DNA from: Acanthornis magna
Lineage: Eukaryota; Chordata; Aves; Passeriformes; Acanthizidae
DNA length: 64,000 nt
Reading direction: 5' to 3'
NCBI GenBank assembly: GCA_036785705.1
Contig: JAWUZG010000070.1
Span: forward strand, 631,001 to 695,000
Both the position numbers and the translations under genes were made by a program. This document shows, piece after piece, positions 57,650 through 64,000 of the stretch. The notes beneath the pieces were generated by a model. The model had not been told where the DNA came from and searched no databases. It saw only the letters and a list, made by a program, of their open reading frames with translations. The number at the start of each line of letters is the position of its first letter. Position 1 is the stretch's first letter.

Positions 57650-57850
57650 ACGTAATCCTGGAACGGTGTGGGTTGGAAGGGACCTTAAACATCATTCAGC
57701 CCCAACTCCCTGCCATGGGCAGGGACACCTTCCACTATCCCAGGGTGCTCCAAGCTCTGTCCAGACTGGCCTTGGACACTTCCAGGGGTGGGGCAGCCAC
57801 AGCTGCTCTGGTCCTGTGCCAGCACCTCCCCACCCTCACAGGGAGAAATG
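57650..57850 (-). mobile_element. CR1 LINE 3' fragment, minus orientation, about 200 bp
   Basis: This is the clearest CR1 copy in the window. It runs from CGTAATCCTGGAACGGTGTG through GGTTGGAAGGGACCTTAAAC, CTGCCATGGGCAGGGACACC, CTTCCACTATCCCAGG and CCTTGGACACTTCCAGGGGT to the CCAGCACCTCCCCACCCTCA block. This is the reverse complement of the CR1 3' UTR and the end of ORF2. The protein frames predicted over it are repeat-derived. Confidence 0.93.
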
Positions 57851-58933
57851 AAAGGATACAGCTCAGGATGGGGTTGGATCTCTGGCTTTCCTTCTCTTCC
57901 CTTTTGCAGAGCCAGGCATCCCCCCCCGGCTCCCCACATGCTGTTCCACAGCTCTGCTGGCTCCTACTGGCTCCCTCGGGCTGCAGATGATCCCCATTCC
58001 CCGCGGTTTGCAGCGGGGCCAGTTTTGGAATCATTTGGGGCACGGGAATACTTGGTTCTGTAAATGCTTACCCGGCACACATCAGCCTGGTCGCTCCCAG
58101 CACGCCGGGAGAGTAATCTGCATAGGAATGAGAGGGAAATGGAGACAGGCTCTGCTCTACAGATGCACACAGAGCTGCCAGAGCTTTGGATCCAGACGCT
58201 CGGAAGACATCACATCGTTCCTCTGATTTATCTTGTGTTGTCCTAGCCAGAGAAAATAAAACCCTAAATAATTGCATCATTTTTGATGTCTGGCCTTTTA
58301 TGAATTCCAAGGGACATTTGTGGGAACGCTTCCCACTCAGCTTCTAATTTGATGGGGGTTATTTGAAATGCGTTGAATATTTTTTTCTCCCTTTACAGAT
58401 AAAACAGCCCCTCCAGGAGGACGTGGAAATAAATAGCAAGCGAGGGAGATGAACTGGAAACCTTCCCTCACAAGGTAGAGACAGGAGTTTTGCATGCTGC
58501 CATTTGTTTCCCCTATGGAATGATGAGTCCTGCAGCAGGCATAAGCACACGAGGAATATTCCTTGTTTGAATCTCTCTGTTAGCTCAAGTCTCGGAGTCA
58601 CAGGCCAGATTTAACTTGCTCTGCTCCCTCACTCCGACTGCAGAGACAATCCCTGCAGGGACACAACACCCTTGGCCTTGCCAGGTCCCAGCCATCCCGA
58701 GGATGGGATGAGCCGGAGCAAAGCAGGAGAGCCCCAGAGGAAAACAAGCACTGCTCTGTCTCAGTCATGAGCACAGAGGCAATTTCAATCCCATTAGCTC
58801 CAGGAGACAGGACTGCTCCCGAGGCCATGGGAAGGAAGTTCTGCTCTAAAGGAGACAGACACACCTGGCACCATGGGGGAATACAAGTCCAGGCTCTGGA
58901 GGGACACTCCTCTCGTGAAACAAGCGAAACGAG

Positions 58934-59012
58934 GCAGGAACACCTTCCACTATCCCAGATTGCTCCAGGCCCTGTCCAGCCTGGCCCTCGACACCTCCAG
59001 GGACGCTATGGC
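58934..59012 (-). mobile_element. CR1 LINE internal 3' fragment, minus orientation
   Basis: It reads AGGAACACCTTCCACTATCC, then TTGCTCCAGGCCCTGTCCAG and CCTGGCCCTCGACACCTCCA. It corresponds to the middle of the ~200-bp copy at 57650, but the GGTTGGAAGGGACC terminal part is missing or replaced by unrelated sequence. Confidence 0.85.
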
Positions 59013-59922
59013 AAGAACCCTGCCTGTAAAGGACCAGGGTTTAGGCAATGGTTGTGCTTCCCTTCTTTTCACTCTTCTCATTCTTAGGGAACCATATCCA
59101 TGCAGATGATCTTTCCTAAAAACCTGAGGAAATCACATCAAAGCATTTGTCACAGACCAAAGAAATGAACAAATTGGCAAAAAGGTTCAAATCCCTAATT
59201 CCCACAAAATCACTCGATGACAAGGGATTTTGTTTCCCTAAGCCCATCCATTGTCTATTGATGGCAAGGGCCTTGCTGGCCAACACCTCAGTTCCCATGG
59301 CTTCTTCCTGGCTCTGTCATCTTCCACACAGTGCCCCAAAGATGGACAAAGCATACTAATGGAACTTCACAGGGAGAATTCAAATACTGTATACACCCAT
59401 AGGATTTATAATTAATGTGCTTCAGACAGTGCATAGACAAGCTTATTTATCCTTTCCACCAAAGTTCAACAATTTGGTCAAAATGTGTGGTTTCAGGCAC
59501 ATTTTCTGTAGCACAACCCTCAGCTTACTCAGTATGACAATTCCTTGAGATTGAATTCAAATGTCAAAATTGATTCTGATTTAATCTTCAGGGCACACGG
59601 GAAAAGGGAAAAACCAGTAACCTATGTTAAGCCCTTATTATCCCTCGATTTTGAATAAGTTAATATATTTAGAGAGCAATGGAGCAACATTTGGACAGAA
59701 ATTTTTCCATCTGCTCTACTGGGAGGCAACAGCAATTAATTTCAAAAATATTTATAAATTTGGTTTTGCAATTACTCTGTGTTTTGGAATTATTTGTAAG
59801 CTATTAATTTCTGTAAATATTTATTCTTAGAGATAGTGATTTGGCTATCCATTAGGGGGGAAAAATTACTTTTCCTCATTTGCGCAGCTACTCTTAAAAA
59901 GAGAATCTCTTCAGAGAGGGAA

Positions 59923-59971
59923 TCCCAGGATGGCTTGGGTTTGAAGGGACTTCCAGGGATGGGGCATAGAG
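59923..59971 (-). mobile_element. CR1 LINE fragment with internal deletion, minus orientation
   Basis: CCCAGGATGGCTTGGGTTTG and AAGGGACTTCCAGGGATGGG are joined directly, so the intervening GACACCTTCCACTA block of CR1 has been deleted. Confidence 0.7.
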
Positions 59972-61025
59972 GGAATAACAGAGGCAGCTGCTTCCGTTTC
60001 TGCCCTGGGTCTCATCCCTGCAGCTGGTCAGGCCCTGTCCCATCTGCACAGTTCAGGTGAGACAGCACCCTTGGATTCACAGGTTCACCAAGCTGTTCCC
60101 ACTTCCCTCAGAGACAAGGAAGAAGGGAAAAGCCTAACTCAGAACCATTTGTCCTTTTCCGGTGTCTCCAGTAAAGACATCAGGGATTTAGACAGGGATC
60201 TGATGGCGATTATCCTTGCTGAGTTCAGATGGAAGTCCCCTGATTAATGAGGATAACACACTGGGAAGCAGAGGAATTTTTGTTTACCCTAAGCCAACAC
60301 CAAGGCTTCACTCCAGGATGTGCAGCCCTGTGGGTGCTGAGTGTTCCCTGAGCCACTCTGGGCATTGCTGGAAGTATCCAGCAGGCTTTTGCTGTGGGAA
60401 GTGACGTTTGCCATTAGGGCAGTCCTGCTCCCATCTCCTGTTTATTGCAGACAGACACTTTGACAGAATTCATTACTCCCCCGTGGGGCCCCTCAGAAGT
60501 AAACAGGCTCTAAAGTGAGAGCAGTGGGAAGCATCCCGCAGCCTGGGTCTCTCGCTCTCTCTGCATTTCCCATTTTCCAGGCACGCTGAGCCCTTTGCAA
60601 TAAGGCAGACTGTCATCTTTCTGTCACTGCTCTGTCAGCTGCCTCCAGGGAGTCGGGAATCAGAAAGTACAGCTCTCACCAGCCTGTATCGGCATCGCCC
60701 TCCTCCTGCTTGACAGCAAATCCCCAGATCTTCCACGCGGGTTTATTATCCCTATCAGAAGTGGCTCTGTCGTGCAGGCAGTGATCCAGGGAGCAGGAGG
60801 GACGCAGTGACACTGCAGAGGATGGTGGCAGGCTGGGGAATGGAGCACGGGTCAGTCCACGGGGCATGTTTGTCCTCGTTTGTACACAAGTATTGACTCC
60901 GGTTTTCAGCCGCTTAATTTCTCTGCAAACAAAGCCACTGAGTGAAGGCACTCTCCAGGTGCCAATCCCGACTGCCAGACAGCTTCTCCACAGTAAAAAT
61001 CCCAGCAGTGACCAGCACTATGGGC

Positions 61026-61148
61026 TTCAAGGCCAGGCTGGATGGGGCTTGGAGCAACCTGCTCTAGTGGGAGGTGTCCCTGCCCATAGCAGGGGTTGGA
61101 ACAAGATGAGCTTTAAAATCCCTTCCAACCCAAACCATTCCAGGATTT
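61026..61148 (+). mobile_element. CR1 LINE 3' fragment, plus orientation
   Basis: It runs from TTCAAGGCCAGGCTGGATGG through AGCAACCTGCTCTAGTGGGA, GGTGTCCCTGCCCATAGCAG and GGGTTGGAACAAGATGAGCT to AATCCCTTCCAACCCAAACC and ATTCCAGG. It is in the opposite orientation to the copy at 57650. Confidence 0.93.
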
Positions 61149-64000
61149 TAGTCTTACAAGAACAAGCTTTTAGACCCTATTCCAGGAAGAAGAACTGCAA
61201 ATATGAGCTCAGGCATGTAAATATGCCCCACAAAGGCATGCACCTCCTGATGTTTTTAACCCATCCTCCCCTAAAACATCAGGCACTCTGCCCCAAACAG
61301 ACTGTGAGGCCACAAGACCCCCGTCCATGGAGGGCTTTGGAACGTGCGCTAAAGCACCAGGAAAATAGCTGCAATATGTGAAATTCCGGTCAGCTTGGGA
61401 GACCTGCCAAAGTGCTCTGGCTCGCAGCTCCCGCCTCATCCATTGCAAAGGCCGTGTCTACAAGGCAGCACCTGTGGCAGATAAAAATCTGACAGCATTT
61501 TACTTTTGAGAGCGCCATCCATCCCAGGCAAATGAACCTTTTCCTTACAATCCATCTGCTCCGGCTCCAGCACATGGCAGAACACTTTGTAAACAGGGAC
61601 GTGACCAAAACCATCTTCCACGGTGAAATTTCCCCATTCCCTGAGCCACCAATACCCCCAGGCTCCCCTTCCTGGAGCAGCACCAAATCTATGGCCTGTG
61701 TTTGGATTTATTTATATGCCAACTGTCTTTCTCAGTACACCTTGCATGGGAGGAAGAGTGACTGGAATGACTGCTGTAATTGAGGAGCACAGTCCATTCT
61801 ACTTCTTTGTTATAATCAGGAATTCTGACAAATCATTTTTCCCAAGCCTCTGGCTGGTGAAATGATTGAAGGCATCAAGATTTCAGTCAAGCAAGGTAAG
61901 AAAGGCATTTTCCCAGCTCGGAGTAATGGCCAGCACAGCCCCTCTGCATTACTGTTTATTATACACCCCATTTACTTTGCTATAAAGCTAATACTGAACC
62001 AAAGTTCAGTAACTTGTGAAAGTCACATTTTCCCGCATGGGGAAGGCAAATCTGGTTCGTCTGAAGCATGTCCTTCATCCCTATCCAGCATCATTCCACC
62101 TGGGCTATCCTTGCCCCCCTAACTTAAAACTTTGGGTCTTGTACTATCTCTTCTCCAACCTATAGATAAAACACTTGGAGCAGGCTATTTCATATACTTA
62201 TCCTTCCTAAATCTATCTTCCGTATAATTTGGATAACAACTGGATTTCTCCAAGGCTTTTCTCCAGCCACACCAGCTCCCACACTCTTTAACCTCCTCCC
62301 TGTAACTTTTCCATGCTTTCTGTCTGTGCCACAGGGGATTTCTTACCTCTTTGTGCATCTTCATAAACCAGACATGCCCGCAGCAGTGGAACTTCAGGAA
62401 ACACAAGGCAAAGTGACAAGGCTGCAAACCCATGTGCTTAATTTCACAGTCCAGTTCCTCGACATGGAAGACAGCCCTGTCTCTCTCGTGCATCCTCCAG
62501 CCTTGCAGACCTACGCTGTTCTGCAATTTATATTCATCAACCACCTGACACACATTTTTATGGATTAAACTTCCAGCCTGGAGCCTATTAAAACATCAAC
62601 AGACAATGCAAAAGTTATTAAAAGCTCTAAAATCCCCTTCTATCACTGCAGGTAACCAACAACCTTAACAGTTGTTTAATACACACAGATAGTACCTGCA
62701 CCTGAAACATTTGGATTTGCTTTGGAAGGGTGAGGATTTGGGGAATACCTCCACTGGAAGCAGCTCCAGCAGGAGAATTAAGCCCCCTGTGTTTCCTCTA
62801 CCTTTTCTAACCTCTCCCAAATGCCACCATGGACCCGCAGCTTTGCAGCTCCTGCCTTTGCAGGGCAGCTTTCCTAACAAACTAAATGCTGCTGTGAGTG
62901 GAAGCCAGCCCCTGGAGCTTCAGGCAATCCCCAGGATATGTTTTCATCTCCTTGGCAGTAACTGTTCCTATATATAAGCAGTCAAACAGCACAGTCTGGT
63001 ACAGGTAAATATCCCACTGTATTAATGAGGCCTGAAGCAAAAAGCATTGCTAGAGCAAAGCCACCTGTTTACAAACAAAATCAGGAGGAAATGGGTCCTG
63101 GGGGGAATCACAGGCATCATCCCACAGTATACTGCACTGGTACAGCACCGTGGATTGTATATGGGTTACATGGAAATAGGAAGTTGGCATTCAACTCCTT
63201 CATGTCTGAGGGGCTGATTCATCTCTGTTGATGAAAAAAGACCTGAGGTGCTCAAGCTATAAAACCTGGAGCGCCTTTCCCTTGATTTGTGGATTGAAAC
63301 GCACCCGAAATCTCCGAAGAATCACTCCCATAAGGAGCAAGGTCAAGCCAAGCAGAATTCCTTTTCAACCTTTCAGGCATTAATTTGCTCTTTAATTTCT
63401 TTTTTAAGCTGCTGCAGAACCCATTTGGGTTGAAGATGGATGTCACAGCAAAGCCATTAAACAATGCCAATGATGCTCTGAACAACCTCCAAAGTCGCCT
63501 TGAGGAGGTCAGGGTGTTAATTCATCAGGAACAACATTATTTGTGATATCCACTGATTTTCCACTCTGTGACTCATTTGCCCCTTTGCTGAGTTAGGAAT
63601 ACTCTGAGGAAAGGAACACACTGAAATCTTGAACTAGGAACTACCCTCCAGTACTTAGTAACTGATTATGTAATTTGCTCCATACAATCTATGTTAATCT
63701 TGCAAGGGCAAATGTATGGGGAAAATGTGCTCACCTCCCACTCAGGAAGGTGAGAAATTCCTCCATTAAAAAACCAGGGGTTTAAAAACATTCTCGCCTT
63801 TGAGAAAGAGGATGCAGCACAATCAGGGGATAAGACATGACCTTGCAGACCTTAAAATTATCTCTGCCTAAGGTCACCCTTGTTTGCCAAGGCTGAGATG
63901 AGAGAAACTGGTGCCTTGGGGTTGTGTGTGCATGCATGGATGTTATTCCCACATCCAAAAGCAATCCCTGCCGGCCCATCCCGGCTATAATTTTATATCA

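Larger units (their letters stand above)
43926..64000. other. Downstream intergenic region, no recognised gene
   Basis: About 20 kb with no exon I can assign to a known protein on either strand. I looked on the minus strand for the expected convergent neighbours: PRSS12 next to NDST3, or UGT8 next to NDST4. Neither was recognised, though short exons could be missed by eye. The region holds CR1 fragments (50749, 52187, 57650, 58934, 59923, 61026), A-rich tracts (47322-47377, 48641-48655 and near 52838-52930), an 18-bp direct repeat at 51618-51657, two exon-like candidates at 45002-45163 and 46089-46237, and a 225-codon minus-strand frame at 54250-54927. Confidence 0.65.

Noticed and set aside
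57568..57990. 140-codon plus-strand frame
   Set aside because: Most of it is antisense CR1 3' sequence; repeat-derived.
60866..61381. 171-codon plus-strand frame
   Set aside because: Runs through a CR1 3' fragment that is non-coding in this part; no family resemblance elsewhere.
61828..61896. Possible small exon ending CAAG|GTAAGA with residues Pro-Leu-Ala-Gly-Glu-Met-Ile-Glu-Gly
   Set aside because: The upstream acceptor at 61820 puts an early stop in every frame; only a weak internal acceptor would leave it open, and the peptide is not recognised.
43926..64000. Convergent neighbour gene (PRSS12 if the gene were NDST3, UGT8 if NDST4) on the minus strand
   Set aside because: No SRCR, trypsin-like or glycosyltransferase segment was recognised by eye; short exons could still be missed, so absence is not proven.

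Overview
The window looks like vertebrate nuclear DNA, most likely avian. Short conserved exons sit in AT-rich introns with good GT/AG signals, and several fragments are typical of the 3' end of chicken-repeat-1 (CR1) LINEs, the dominant retrotransposon of birds and other sauropsids. I see no operons, CRISPR arrays, phage genes or other prokaryotic features.

The only gene I can support is a heparan sulfate N-deacetylase/N-sulfotransferase on the + strand, running from 11897 to 43412. Twelve exons join in frame without a break and encode 546 residues plus the stop. This is the C-terminal 60-65% of a protein of about 872 residues. The start codon, Golgi membrane anchor and first ~326 residues must lie upstream of base 1. 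The sequence is clearly of the NDST3/NDST4 type and not NDST1 or NDST2. NDST4 is my preferred call, from remembered sequence details and from the absence of any visible PRSS12 exon downstream. All catalytic, PAPS-binding and disulfide residues that can be placed are present. Residue spacing from the catalytic Lys to the C-terminus equals that of NDST1.

Layout: 1-11896 is upstream intron with no exon seen. 11897-23970 holds exons of the deacetylase half. 23971-34976 is an 11-kb intron. 34977-43412 carries the last deacetylase exon and a compact run of sulfotransferase exons, including one 99-bp intron. 43413 to about 43925 is the 3' UTR with one good poly(A) signal. 43926-64000 is mostly intergenic: CR1 fragments, simple repeats, two weak exon-like candidates (45002-45163 and 46089-46237) and no recognised gene.

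The encoded enzyme is a Golgi type II membrane protein. It removes acetyl groups from GlcNAc in nascent heparan sulfate, then sulfates the freed amine using PAPS, which sets the pattern for all later heparan sulfate modification.

I did not find a novel multi-gene system. The items worth checking are GC- and CpG-rich exons inside an AT-rich gene, a diverged substrate-side segment, two unusually long unexplained reading frames (33730-34569 and 54250-54927), a possible downstream transcript, a 24-bp perfect palindrome, and several stretches that look like conserved non-coding DNA.
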